Shown here one piece after another: positions 15,899-25,707 of a stretch of DNA of 64,000 bases. The DNA comes from Flavobacterium filum DSM 17961. GTDB lineage: Bacteria > Bacteroidota > Bacteroidia > Flavobacteriales > Flavobacteriaceae. Location of the stretch: assembly GCF_000425465.1 (NCBI RefSeq), contig NZ_AUDM01000007.1, forward strand, positions 1-64,000. The letters are read 5' to 3'. A program made the translations under genes and the position numbers. Position 1 is the first letter of the stretch; every line of letters begins with the position of its first letter. Under the pieces are notes generated by a model. The model saw only the letters and a list, made by a program, of their open reading frames with translations, did not search any database and was not told the DNA's origin.

Positions 15899-17698
15899 AT
15901 GGAATCAATTAGAAACATTGCAATTATTGCCCACGTTGACCACGGTAAAACGACTTTGGTTGACAAAATTATGTATCACTGTCAGCTTTTTCGTGAAAAC
16001 GAAAATACCGGTGATTTAATCTTAGACAACAATGACTTAGAACGTGAACGTGGAATTACCATTACCTCTAAAAATGTTTCTGTAGTATATAAAGGTACAA
16101 AAATCAACATTATCGATACTCCGGGTCACGCCGATTTTGGTGGTGAAGTAGAACGTGTGTTGAACATGGCTGATGGGGTTTGTTTGTTGGTGGATGCATT
16201 TGAAGGTCCAATGCCACAAACGCGTTTTGTATTGCAAAAAGCAATCGATTTAGGGTTGAAACCTTGTGTGGTAATCAATAAAGTGGATAAAGAAAATTGT
16301 ACTCCGGAAGAAGTACACGAAAAAGTTTTCGACTTGATGTTTGAATTAGGTGCAGAAGAATGGCAATTGGATTTTCCAACCGTTTATGGTTCGGCTAAAA
16401 ACAACTGGATGTCTGATGATTGGAAAAATGTAACCGATAACATTGAACCGCTTTTAGATATGGTGGTTAATAATGTACCGGCTCCAAAAGTTTCTGAAGG
16501 AACCCCTCAAATGTTGATTACGTCTTTAGATTTCTCTTCGTTCACCGGTCGTATAGCGATTGGGCGTTTGGAAAGAGGCGTTTTAAAAGAAGGAATGCCA
16601 ATTTCTTTGGTAAAAAGAGATGGTAAGGTAATTAAATCAAGAATTAAAGAATTACACACTTTTGAAGGTTTAGGACGTAAAAAAGTAACCGAAGTTTCTG
16701 CCGGTGATATTTGTGCTGTGGTTGGAATTGAAGGGTTCGAAATTGGTGATACGATTGCAGATTTTGAAAATCCGGAAGCATTACAAACCATCGCCATTGA
16801 TGAGCCAACCATGAGTATGTTGTTTACCATCAACGATTCGCCGTTTTTTGGTAAAGAAGGAAAATTTGTTACTTCAAGACACGTAAAAGATCGTTTGGCA
16901 AAAGAATTAGAGAAAAACTTAGCTCTTCGTGTTTCTGATACCGATTCTGCTGATAAATTCATGGTATTTGGTCGTGGTGTATTGCACTTATCAGTATTGA
17001 TTGAAACGATGAGAAGAGAAGGATATGAGTTGCAAATTGGTCAGCCACAAGTAATCATCAAAGAAATTGATGGCGTAAAATGTGAGCCAATTGAAGAATT
17101 GACTATTGATTTACCGGAGCATGTTTCAGGAAGAGCGGTTGAGTTTGTTTCCGTAAGAAAAGGTGAAATGTTGAGTATGGAAGGCAAAGGTGATAGAATG
17201 ATAATCAAATTTAATATCCCATCTCGCGGAATTATTGGTTTGAGAAATCAGTTGTTAACCGCTACTGCCGGAGAAGCAATCATGGCTCACCGTTTCATTG
17301 GTTATGAACCATTCAAAGGAGAAATTGCAGGTCGTATCAACGGTTCGTTAATTTCAATGGAAAACGGAAAAGCGATTCCTTATTCTATCAACAAGTTGCA
17401 AGATCGTGGTAAATTCTTTGTAGATCCAAACGAAGATATTTATGAAGGACAAGTAGTTGGAGAAAACTCTAGAGGGGATGATATGACCATTAACATTACT
17501 AAAACAAAACAATTAACTAACTTCCGTTCTGCGGGAGCTGATGATAAAACAAAGATTATTCCGGCGATTAAATTCTCTTTAGAAGAAGCTTTGGAATACA
17601 TTCAAAAAGATGAGTATGTAGAAGTGACACCAAAATCGTTACGTTTGCGTAAAATCTATTTGAATGAAAATGATAGAAAACGTTTTAAGATTCAATAA
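15899..17698 (+). CDS. typA: Translational GTPase TypA/BipA
   Basis: 599 residues, full length. GTPase motifs: AHVDHGKTT (G1, 11-19), RERGITI (G2), DTPGHADFGG (G3) and INKVDKE (G4). EF-G-like domains II, III and V and the TypA-specific C-terminal domain follow (SRGIIGLRNQLLTATAGEA). The protein binds the ribosome under stress and cold and helps 50S maturation. It has its own promoter, is monocistronic, and ends at a strong hairpin shared with the convergent downstream gene. Its codon usage and GC content look typical of the chromosome, in contrast to the AT-rich island before it. Confidence 0.98.
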   Translation: MESIRNIAIIAHVDHGKTTLVDKIMYHCQLFRENENTGDLILDNNDLERERGITITSKNVSVVYKGTKINIIDTPGHADFGGEVERVLNMADGVCLLVDAFEGPMPQTRFVLQKAIDLGLKPCVVINKVDKENCTPEEVHEKVFDLMFELGAEEWQLDFPTVYGSAKNNWMSDDWKNVTDNIEPLLDMVVNNVPAPKVSEGTPQMLITSLDFSSFTGRIAIGRLERGVLKEGMPISLVKRDGKVIKSRIKELHTFEGLGRKKVTEVSAGDICAVVGIEGFEIGDTIADFENPEALQTIAIDEPTMSMLFTINDSPFFGKEGKFVTSRHVKDRLAKELEKNLALRVSDTDSADKFMVFGRGVLHLSVLIETMRREGYELQIGQPQVIIKEIDGVKCEPIEELTIDLPEHVSGRAVEFVSVRKGEMLSMEGKGDRMIIKFNIPSRGIIGLRNQLLTATAGEAIMAHRFIGYEPFKGEIAGRINGSLISMENGKAIPYSINKLQDRGKFFVDPNEDIYEGQVVGENSRGDDMTINITKTKQLTNFRSAGADDKTKIIPAIKFSLEEALEYIQKDEYVEVTPKSLRLRKIYLNENDRKRFKIQ

Positions 17699-17716
17699 TT
17701 AAATTGATTTATAGAC

Positions 17717-17747
17717 AAAAAAACAACCTTTAGTAGGTTGTTTTTTT
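17717..17747. terminator. Bidirectional terminator between typA and the 17751-19571 gene
   Basis: AAAACAACC...GGTTGTTTT stem with a 7-bp loop and A/T runs on both sides, so it can serve both convergent genes. Confidence 0.85.
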
Positions 17748-17750
17748 GTT

Positions 17751-19571
17751 TTATGGTGTTAAGATAGAACCGGTTGAAGTGTTGACTAACATAATCCAGA
17801 GGTCATCATTATATTTCCCTTCTGCATTTGAGTAATAGTAGGATATAGCGTCATACCAATTGTTGAATTTTGCCAAATAAACACCTTGAAAATTATTGGT
17901 AGGATTATAAATGATGTCTGCATTCTCAAACCCGTTCTTTTTCAATTTGTCTAAGAATCGTGTTGCATTTTTTGGAACGGCAAATACATTCGCTACAACA
18001 TAATATCCTTTCGCTTGTTGCGGAATGATGACATCTGCTCCTGGTAAAACAGTGATTCTTTTTTTGGAAGATGTTGTTTCGGCATTCATTTTTTCGCTAT
18101 CGCGAATCATGTCCATAATACTGTTATATTTTCTTTTTGGTTCTGTTGAAGGAGTTGCTACCACTACTTTTTCAGGAGTCGAAACCTCTTGTTGAATAGT
18201 TGATTGTGGAATTATTTCAGCGGTTTTTTCTGTTTTAATTTCAGTTTTTGGTTGTTCTACTTGACTTATAGCTTCTTCCATTACTGATTTTTGACTCATG
18301 TTTTCATCATTGGTCTTCGCAACATTTGTAGATTCACTATCTTTAATGGTTTGAAGAATTTCTTCTCTTTTTAATGCTGTTTCTGTTTCTATAGGTTTAG
18401 CTTCAACAATTACCGGAACAGATTCTTCAACAGGTGAAGTTACTTCAACATTAAATGCACTGAAAAACATGGCATATCGATCACCGGATGATTTTAAACG
18501 CATGGATACTTTTGAAGTATTATTTTGGATAATAGAATTGTTTTTGTTGTCAATAGTAAACATTCCGGCATCATAACCTAATGTATTTAAACTATTTGGA
18601 TTTCGGGTGCTAAAATAATTATCGTCTAAAACAATTGTACTGTTAAAGAAATTATCAACCGGTTTTAATGGGTGACTTACTAACGTATATTTGGCACTAT
18701 TCCCATCTTTTAACTCTAACTGATCACCTGTTAGATTTCGATCACCTTCCAAAGCCGCAAAAGCTAATTTGGCATTCACATTACCTTTAGGAAGTGTATT
18801 AAAACCTGTGTAAGCAATTTCAATTGGCTTAGTGGTAATTCCCACAAATCCATCAAATGAAGTGATGAATTTTTCTGAAGCAGAAGCTTCTTCATATACA
18901 ATAAATAAAGTCCAACCTGCGGCTACACCACCACTTATAATTCCTTGTGTTGCACGAATATTGGCAACCATATATTCACCATTTGGATTAGACAATCCTT
19001 GTAGATGTGATGTGACATCTGCATAAACGGAATAAGGTGCACTTTCTTTGAAGTTTTTATGAGCTAAACCATCAAACAAAACTTCTCCGGTAATATTGAT
19101 GTATTCTTTTTTACCAGGCAACTTAAATTTGATTTCATTAATAATTTCTCGCGAATTGTTTACGGCTAAATATTTCCAATTTTTATCGCGAATACCTGAA
19201 TCATATTTATACGTTCCCGCCCAGTATAATCCGGCATAAACGATTTTCTTTTCTGAAATATTGGATAAGGAAAGACTTGCTGCACTCGAACTAAATGTTG
19301 ATTCATCATTATCAACATCGATGTAAACCATTTCAAATTCATCATTTAATTTGGCTTTTTCATCTATTTCATTATAGGGTGAATTGGCATTTTGTTTTGT
19401 TTCACTTCTATTCACAATATTATTTGCAATCAAAGTCATGTCTCCTTTTACATTGCCTTGGTATCTCTTTTTAAAAGGAGAACCTAATTGAGCAAACACA
19501 CCGTTGGAACAAAAGATGATATAAATGAGTTGAAAAACGATGAAATACTTGTTTGGTTTCGAAATTTTCAT
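17751..19571 (-). CDS. Exported protein: adhesin-type N-terminal module plus C-terminal SPOR-like domain
   Basis: 606 residues with a signal peptide (through NGVFAQ). Residues of about 30-375 match the N-terminal module of the giant adhesin at 1-3325: VKGDMTLI, YIDVDNDESTFSSS, IVYAGLYWAG, GDRNLTGD, NNFNST-like NFFNSTIVL and GMFTID all have counterparts there in the same order. A low-complexity Glu/Thr/Lys/Val linker (about 380-510) follows. The last ~90 residues (GYYVVANVFAVPKNATRFLDK ... DLWIMLVN, read with the break) resemble SPOR-type domains seen with T9SS and gliding genes. No T9SS sorting domain is visible. A role at the envelope connected to surface adhesins is inferred. Confidence 0.75.
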   Translation of the reverse strand: MKISKPNKYFIVFQLIYIIFCSNGVFAQLGSPFKKRYQGNVKGDMTLIANNIVNRSETKQNANSPYNEIDEKAKLNDEFEMVYIDVDNDESTFSSSAASLSLSNISEKKIVYAGLYWAGTYKYDSGIRDKNWKYLAVNNSREIINEIKFKLPGKKEYINITGEVLFDGLAHKNFKESAPYSVYADVTSHLQGLSNPNGEYMVANIRATQGIISGGVAAGWTLFIVYEEASASEKFITSFDGFVGITTKPIEIAYTGFNTLPKGNVNAKLAFAALEGDRNLTGDQLELKDGNSAKYTLVSHPLKPVDNFFNSTIVLDDNYFSTRNPNSLNTLGYDAGMFTIDNKNNSIIQNNTSKVSMRLKSSGDRYAMFFSAFNVEVTSPVEESVPVIVEAKPIETETALKREEILQTIKDSESTNVAKTNDENMSQKSVMEEAISQVEQPKTEIKTEKTAEIIPQSTIQQEVSTPEKVVVATPSTEPKRKYNSIMDMIRDSEKMNAETTSSKKRITVLPGADVIIPQQAKGYYVVANVFAVPKNATRFLDKLKKNGFENADIIYNPTNNFQGVYLAKFNNWYDAISYYYSNAEGKYNDDLWIMLVNTSTGSILTP

Positions 19572-19691
19572 TTGTTTGAACTAAATGTTGAATTATTGGT
19601 AGCACTAAAGTAGTACTTTAAACCCAACTAATGTTAAAAAAATGAATTTTTTTTCAACATTACACATTGAAAACTTTACCTATTCTATCTT

Positions 19692-20609
19692 TTATTTTTT
19701 TAATAGAAAAAGTAAAGGTGTTGAAAGTCTTTTTTTCCAAGCATTTTCGCTATGTTCTTCACCTTCAAACTTTAAGGTTGTCCATTGTTTTGAGGAGAAA
19801 TTTTTGGAAGTCATAATTTCATCTACTTTTTTCTGAAGCGGTTCATATAAAGCATCAAGTGTAGCCGTACCGTAATCAAAATATATTTTATGCGTTTCCG
19901 GTTGTGGAAGTTTCGCTTTTAAGTAGGTATAAAATGCCTCCGGTATAGGATTATTTTCTGTATGAAAAATTCCGGGCCAGTGCGTTGATAAACAAGCAGC
20001 TCCACCAAATACTTCCGGATATTCACAAATTGCATATAGTGAAATGAGTCCGCCCATACTTGAACCCGCAATAAAGGTATTGGCTTGGTCTTTTCGTGTT
20101 GAATAGGTTTTGTCAATAAAAGGTTTAACTTCTTCTACTAAAAATTGTAGATATAAATCTGAAAAAGGTTGAAATGTTTCACTGATTCGGCCTTTTTGAA
20201 CTAAGGCTTCCGTTACAATTGCTTTTTCGTTTCCGGTTAAACTTTCAAATGGTTTTTGAGGGAAATATTCCGGATGTCGGGTTTCTACACTATTGTAAAT
20301 TCCAACCACAATAACGTTTTGTATTTTACCTTCTTTTATTAGTTTTGAAATGGTTTCATCTACTCCCCATTCTTGTTTATTCCAAGTTTGATTCGCATCA
20401 AAAAGCATTTGACCATCATGCATGTATAAAACCGAAAATTTTTTCTTGGGAGAATAATTTTCAGGTAACCAAACCGCAATTTCTCTAGGTTTTACATATT
20501 TAGAAGGAAAGTCTTTGTATAACTCTAATTTTCCATCAGAAACTTCAATAACTTGAGCATTACTGTTAAGGAAATTGAATAGCAATACAAAAAGGATATA
20601 CTTTTTCAT
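19692..20609 (-). CDS. Secreted alpha/beta-hydrolase, putative esterase of the Fes/EstD type
   Basis: 305 residues with signal peptide MKKYILFVLLFNFLNSNAQ. The fold signature includes VLYMHDGQMLFD, NVIVVGIYNS and the nucleophile elbow AGSSMGGLIS; a C-terminal His in GEEHSENAW may complete the triad. The family covers enterochelin-esterase-like and S-formylglutathione-hydrolase-like enzymes, and the substrate cannot be read from sequence. The start lies 2 bp after the stop of the large T9SS protein gene upstream, so it is the last gene of that operon. Confidence 0.85.
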   Translation of the reverse strand: MKKYILFVLLFNFLNSNAQVIEVSDGKLELYKDFPSKYVKPREIAVWLPENYSPKKKFSVLYMHDGQMLFDANQTWNKQEWGVDETISKLIKEGKIQNVIVVGIYNSVETRHPEYFPQKPFESLTGNEKAIVTEALVQKGRISETFQPFSDLYLQFLVEEVKPFIDKTYSTRKDQANTFIAGSSMGGLISLYAICEYPEVFGGAACLSTHWPGIFHTENNPIPEAFYTYLKAKLPQPETHKIYFDYGTATLDALYEPLQKKVDEIMTSKNFSSKQWTTLKFEGEEHSENAWKKRLSTPLLFLLKK

Positions 20610-20611
20610 GA

Positions 20612-23600
20612 CTAACGTTTTAAACTAAAATGTCCTTTTGCACTTCTTCCGTCTTCAAATTGAATGGAATACCAATAATCATCAGATGGTAACGGTCTTC
20701 CATTATAAGTTCCATCCCAACCATTACCAAGTGGACTGATTTGTTTGATTAATTTTCCATAACGGTCAAAAATATAAATAATTGATTTTCCGTTTGATCT
20801 TTCGTTTGCACCTCTAATATTCCAAGAGTCGTTGAAACCATCACCGTTTGGCGTGAAAAATTTTGGTACACCTAAAACGGCTATTTCTTGACTAACCGTT
20901 TCGCAGCCCAATAAATCTTTTACATAAACTGTGTAAAGTCCAGCAATAACATTAAAAAATTGATTAGAAGTTTGGAATAAACCATTTTCTGAATCCAAAC
21001 TATAAACATAATTTCCTGAACCGGATACAAAAATCGTAACGGTATTGTTATTTGATAAATCAACAATCACAATATCATCAATTGTTGCCGGTTGTGAATA
21101 TACAATTTCAATTGTTCTGGTTTGTGTACAACCAAAAATGTTTGTAACGATAACTCGGTAAATACCATTTTGTTGAACAGTTAATGTACTGTTGTTTTCG
21201 CCAACAATTTCTATTTCATCTTTGAACCATTTATAACTAAAATCTGATGTATTTCCAACAAGTAATCCGGCAATAATGGTAATTGGATCAGTGTTTTCAC
21301 ACACTATTATTTTTTCGTTTTCTTCCAGTTGTGGTAATGGATTTACTGTAAAAACAATATCTCGCTCCGCAAAACAAGTCGTATTCAAAGGATTGGTTAC
21401 AACTGCTTTTATGGTTTGGGATGTTGTGAAGAAATTGGATGGAAATGGACTTGGTAAACTGGCACCATTTTGATCAAAATAGGTAACGACCATCCCGGTT
21501 TGACCGTTTAAAAGAGTTGACTCTAATAATGAAGTATCAAATTGAAATTTTCCATCTTCTATTCCGTCAATATCACAAGTGACAAAATCTGCTACTGCAA
21601 ACGCTCTTGGCAAAACATCAACTTTAAAAGTTAATGTAGTTTCATCAAAACACGGACCATTAGGGTCGTTTGTAGTTGTATTTGTTACTCGAATGGTAAT
21701 CGTTTTGCTTCCGGATAAATATGGATTTGGCAACGGACTTGGTAACGGATTATTGTTTTGATCAAAAAAGCTAACTATAATATTTGATGGAGATTGACCA
21801 TTCAAAACGGTAGTTTCAATTGTACTTGTATCAAATGGGAAAAGTCCATCATAGTCATCATCACAAGTTATAAAATCAGCAATTGGATGAGCTGTTGGTA
21901 AATCTTCAACAGTTAATTCTACAAAAGGACCAATCCCATAACATGCATTATCAACCGCACTTTCTACTCGCACCCAAATTTGTTGAAATCCGGGGAAACC
22001 TATATTTTGATAAGCTGCCGGGTTTACCGCTAATGAATTTCCATTAGCATCCGTCTCTGCTAATGCATCTGCTTGTGTACGATAGTAAGCAATTGTGTAC
22101 GTATTTGTTGTGGGTAATAATGCTAAAATATCAGTAGTTACACTGCTAAAATCAAATTGAGATACACCATCTCTATCATTTTCAATGTCATTAAAGTATT
22201 GATCACATTTAGAGAATCTTCTGATGAAAGTGGATGGAATTTGAGTTGCTGAAACAAACACATTGATTTGTCCTACTTCAAAACAACCATCAGCATTTTC
22301 AACTCTCACCCAAATGGTAGTATTTCCGGTAAAATAAGCTACAGGATTCGTAATTTGAAAAGCAGGATTATTATTTTGTGCGGCAATAGCCGAAGTGAAA
22401 TAAGTAAACGTTTCATTTTGCGAATTTGCAGAAAGTTCACTGTTTTTTTGAATTAAACTGACAAAGGAAATACCATCATTTGTATCATCATCATCACATT
22501 GAACTATCGTAACGGGAGAATTTAAAACCGGTAAAGGGTAAACGGTTAGGATAGACGCATCGGAATATAATCCGCAACTATTCCCATTTCTGTTGATGAA
22601 TACACGGTATTGATAATTATTCATGCTAGTAGTAGCACCCGTAATTTGTAAATTTATGGTAGTTACTCCACTGTAAATAGCTGAATTAGTTAAATTATTC
22701 CATGTGGTTCCGTTATTGGTGCTAACCTGCCATTGATAATTATCAGAAGGTGTTGCCGTAAATTGAAAGCTTGCGTTTTGCGTGTTACACGTCACTTGAT
22801 TTGTTGGTTGAGTACTAATGCTTATGGGTGCCGCAATAATGTAATTTAGATTGGGAACAGTATAGCCAATTGCACTATTTGTAACCACTCCGTTTGCATT
22901 TGTAACTGGAGCTGTGTTTCCTAAAAAACCATCATTATTAGTATCTGAAAATCCAGCTTCAATAACATCAAAACACAAATCGCCGTCGCTATCTAACGAA
23001 ATATAATTGGCAATTCCGTCATTGTTTGTATCGGTAATCGTATAATTTAAAATGCCATTTTCAGGAGTCGTTTCTAAATTATCGGCCAAACCATTATTTC
23101 CAAATAGAACTCCGTCAATTCTTCCATCGTTATTGGAATCAGTAGCTGATAAACCGGCTTCTCTCCAATCATAAATCCCATCGTTATCACTGTCTAAATC
23201 AAGATAATCAGGAACACTATCACCATCCGTATCAATTGGAATTAAGCCATTTCCATAAGCATCGCTTAATCCATCTTTATTTACATCAACAGTAGTATAA
23301 GCAATAAAATTCTGGCCTTGAGCTTCACTATTATCCGGAATACCGTCATTATCTGAATCCAAATCTTTTTGGTCTGGAATTCCATCACCATCCGTATCTT
23401 TCGGAACACAAGTGGCTTTAAGCTTGAAGGAAGCTTTAGAAGTATTGTCGGTAAGATTGATATGTCTAATTGAAATAAAATTGGTTAGGTGTGTTGAAAA
23501 AGAAAAAGTTCCAGTACCAGCTGCAAGCGAAGTTGCACTGTTTAATCGGAAGCGAATTTGAAAGGAAGAGAATTCGGTTACTCCATTTTCATAAATGCCA

Positions 23601-25687
23601 TCATAATTGGTATCCACTAACAATTGATCTGTAGGATTCAATAATGTGATGGTTTTATCAGTGTCTCCTTGAATAATAAATTCGCCTGAAGAGGATAATA
23701 AATCAGCAGTATTAGCAGTATCTACATACTCTAATTTTATAGAAACCGGTTGATTAAATTGCATTTCATATTGAACAGATTTTCCTATACCATCTGCCGG
23801 ATTTGTGATAAATGTTCCATCAGTGCTTCCCGTAAAAGGAGTAGGAGGGGGAGTTCCACTTCCAATGATGGAAATCAAACCATTATATCCGTTTGAATAA
23901 GTCGCAACTGAAAAATTTCCATTTGCTGCATTTGAAAGATCAATCGGTACATCTCCAAATGATTCCGTGCAATTCGTTATTCCGTCATTGTCTAAATCGA
24001 TATCAATATTATCAAAAACGTTATCATTGTCAGTGTCAATAGCACAATCGCTTACTGGTATTTCATCTGAAATAAGTGTAATATTACAAGTGGTTACAGT
24101 TGCTGATAAATAATAGAAACCCGGTACAGTAGGTGTGTAATTCGGTGAATTTGCTCCAACAATCGGATCACCATTAAAATACCATTGATAGGTGTCAAAA
24201 GGAGAAAGAGAATTAATTGAAAGGTTTACATTTGGGATACAATTAGAACTCGATACATCTAATCGGTTAAAAGAAATTTCGGGTTTAAATGTAAATCCGG
24301 AATAGTAACCTCCATACGTTGCATTGTCATTCGAACCGAAGTAAGAAATATATAATTGTTTATCTGCAAAAACAGAAATGTTTCCTGTAATTCCAGTTAG
24401 TTTATAGGTAACATAATTTGCATTACCGGGAATGGTAAAAGGGCCTTGAGCATTTACAGTTCCGGGTAATCCGGCAAGTGTATAGTTGGTTCCATTTAAA
24501 ATAAAGTCGAGTGTAGCTCCGGTTTCTGTGACGATATTTAGTCCGCTATTTGTGGTATAAACACTATTTCCAATCAAATGAAGTAACGGAATATTATCAA
24601 TAATTTTTGGAGTTTGACAACTTAACGGTGGAACAAAATACATTTCTTGATTGGCTTGAGTACTTCCGCCAACTCCTTGATAAGCAAATACATTTTTAGA
24701 AGTGTTTACATATAAATTTCCGTCTGTACTGTATAATGAACCATCAATAGCCACATATTGACCAGCATTTAAAGTGTAATTTGGAGCTCCAGTATTTCCG
24801 TTTAAAAAAACTTGAGTGTTATTTTCATGGGCTACAATCAAGGCTCTTTCTGTAACATCTTCACCAAAACCTCTCACGAAAATATATTCATTTCCAATGC
24901 GTTCAGCTGAAACAATTTGGTCAAAACCAAGGTCAATATTATTGTCATTTGTACCATTAGTTCCTCCAAATGAACCACAATTCACTGTGATAGGTTTATC
25001 AGAAGTAACAAGTGCTCCAATTAATCCATCTCTGTTTCCATCCGTTGGTCCGGTAGTGGCCAATACAAAACTTTGTCCTCTGTTTAAAGTAACATTAGGT
25101 GGAGTATTTCCGGCTCCGGCATTGTTTATCAATGAAACTCCGGGCTTAATGTCGCTAAAAGAAACAGTGGTATTATTTTCAGTAGCTAATACAGAAATAA
25201 AGGTATAATGATTGGTGTTTATCGCTGAAATTCCTGTATTTACAAAAGCACCAATTCTGAATTGTGTGCCCAAAGCAGCTAGACCTTTGGATACTAATCC
25301 ACCAGCTTGAAAGTTCTGTGGCGTAGCGGTTAATCGAACTGCGGCATAAATTTGATCTTCTGCTTCAATAATAAAACCTTTGTTGTTTTGTACGGTATTC
25401 ACATTGGCATTACTCACCATTAGTTGGGTATTGGTGCCAAATCCAACATTAAAAACGTAGGGACTATTACGAGAAACAGTTCCGTTTACAGTACCGCCAC
25501 CTAAATTATAAATCGTAAAATTAATAGGAGTTAAACTTGGAGAGGATATATAGATAAACTGACTTTGGGCAGGTTGACCGTCAGCTCCTCCAAGAGGTGG
25601 TATATAGTGCGTTTTACTAAATTGAGCAAAACAGTTAACACTCAAGAATAGGATTAATAATAAAATTTTTTTCATTTTCTTTTTCAA
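20612..25687 (-). CDS. T9SS type B sorted surface protein with IgGFc-binding-like N-terminus and thrombospondin type 3 repeats
   Basis: 1691 residues. After the signal peptide ([15 protein letters not shown]) the N-terminal ~470 residues resemble the IgGFc-binding-type domain ([20 protein letters not shown], then [10 protein letters not shown]). An Ig-like segment follows, then calcium-binding TSP3-type repeats ([19 protein letters not shown] and further DTNNDG units), several Ig/PKD-like modules with CDDD starts, and a C-terminal type B sorting/gliding-associated domain ([13 protein letters not shown] ... [11 protein letters not shown] ... [18 protein letters not shown]). It is expected to be exported and surface-anchored by T9SS. 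It is 20 bp from the upstream gene with the same sorting domain. Confidence 0.9.
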   Translation of the reverse strand: MKKKMKKILLLILFLSVNCFAQFSKTHYIPPLGGADGQPAQSQFIYISSPSLTPINFTIYNLGGGTVNGTVSRNSPYVFNVGFGTNTQLMVSNANVNTVQNNKGFIIEAEDQIYAAVRLTATPQNFQAGGLVSKGLAALGTQFRIGAFVNTGISAINTNHYTFISVLATENNTTVSFSDIKPGVSLINNAGAGNTPPNVTLNRGQSFVLATTGPTDGNRDGLIGALVTSDKPITVNCGSFGGTNGTNDNNIDLGFDQIVSAERIGNEYIFVRGFGEDVTERALIVAHENNTQVFLNGNTGAPNYTLNAGQYVAIDGSLYSTDGNLYVNTSKNVFAYQGVGGSTQANQEMYFVPPLSCQTPKIIDNIPLLHLIGNSVYTTNSGLNIVTETGATLDFILNGTNYTLAGLPGTVNAQGPFTIPGNANYVTYKLTGITGNISVFADKQLYISYFGSNDNATYGGYYSGFTFKPEISFNRLDVSSSNCIPNVNLSINSLSPFDTYQWYFNGDPIVGANSPNYTPTVPGFYYLSATVTTCNITLISDEIPVSDCAIDTDNDNVFDNIDIDLDNDGITNCTESFGDVPIDLSNAANGNFSVATYSNGYNGLISIIGSGTPPPTPFTGSTDGTFITNPADGIGKSVQYEMQFNQPVSIKLEYVDTANTADLLSSSGEFIIQGDTDKTITLLNPTDQLLVDTNYDGIYENGVTEFSSFQIRFRLNSATSLAAGTGTFSFSTHLTNFISIRHINLTDNTSKASFKLKATCVPKDTDGDGIPDQKDLDSDNDGIPDNSEAQGQNFIAYTTVDVNKDGLSDAYGNGLIPIDTDGDSVPDYLDLDSDNDGIYDWREAGLSATDSNNDGRIDGVLFGNNGLADNLETTPENGILNYTITDTNNDGIANYISLDSDGDLCFDVIEAGFSDTNNDGFLGNTAPVTNANGVVTNSAIGYTVPNLNYIIAAPISISTQPTNQVTCNTQNASFQFTATPSDNYQWQVSTNNGTTWNNLTNSAIYSGVTTINLQITGATTSMNNYQYRVFINRNGNSCGLYSDASILTVYPLPVLNSPVTIVQCDDDDTNDGISFVSLIQKNSELSANSQNETFTYFTSAIAAQNNNPAFQITNPVAYFTGNTTIWVRVENADGCFEVGQINVFVSATQIPSTFIRRFSKCDQYFNDIENDRDGVSQFDFSSVTTDILALLPTTNTYTIAYYRTQADALAETDANGNSLAVNPAAYQNIGFPGFQQIWVRVESAVDNACYGIGPFVELTVEDLPTAHPIADFITCDDDYDGLFPFDTSTIETTVLNGQSPSNIIVSFFDQNNNPLPSPLPNPYLSGSKTITIRVTNTTTNDPNGPCFDETTLTFKVDVLPRAFAVADFVTCDIDGIEDGKFQFDTSLLESTLLNGQTGMVVTYFDQNGASLPSPFPSNFFTTSQTIKAVVTNPLNTTCFAERDIVFTVNPLPQLEENEKIIVCENTDPITIIAGLLVGNTSDFSYKWFKDEIEIVGENNSTLTVQQNGIYRVIVTNIFGCTQTRTIEIVYSQPATIDDIVIVDLSNNNTVTIFVSGSGNYVYSLDSENGLFQTSNQFFNVIAGLYTVYVKDLLGCETVSQEIAVLGVPKFFTPNGDGFNDSWNIRGANERSNGKSIIYIFDRYGKLIKQISPLGNGWDGTYNGRPLPSDDYWYSIQFEDGRSAKGHFSLKR

Positions 25688-25707
25688 AGGCTAACAAAGA
25701 TAGTAAT

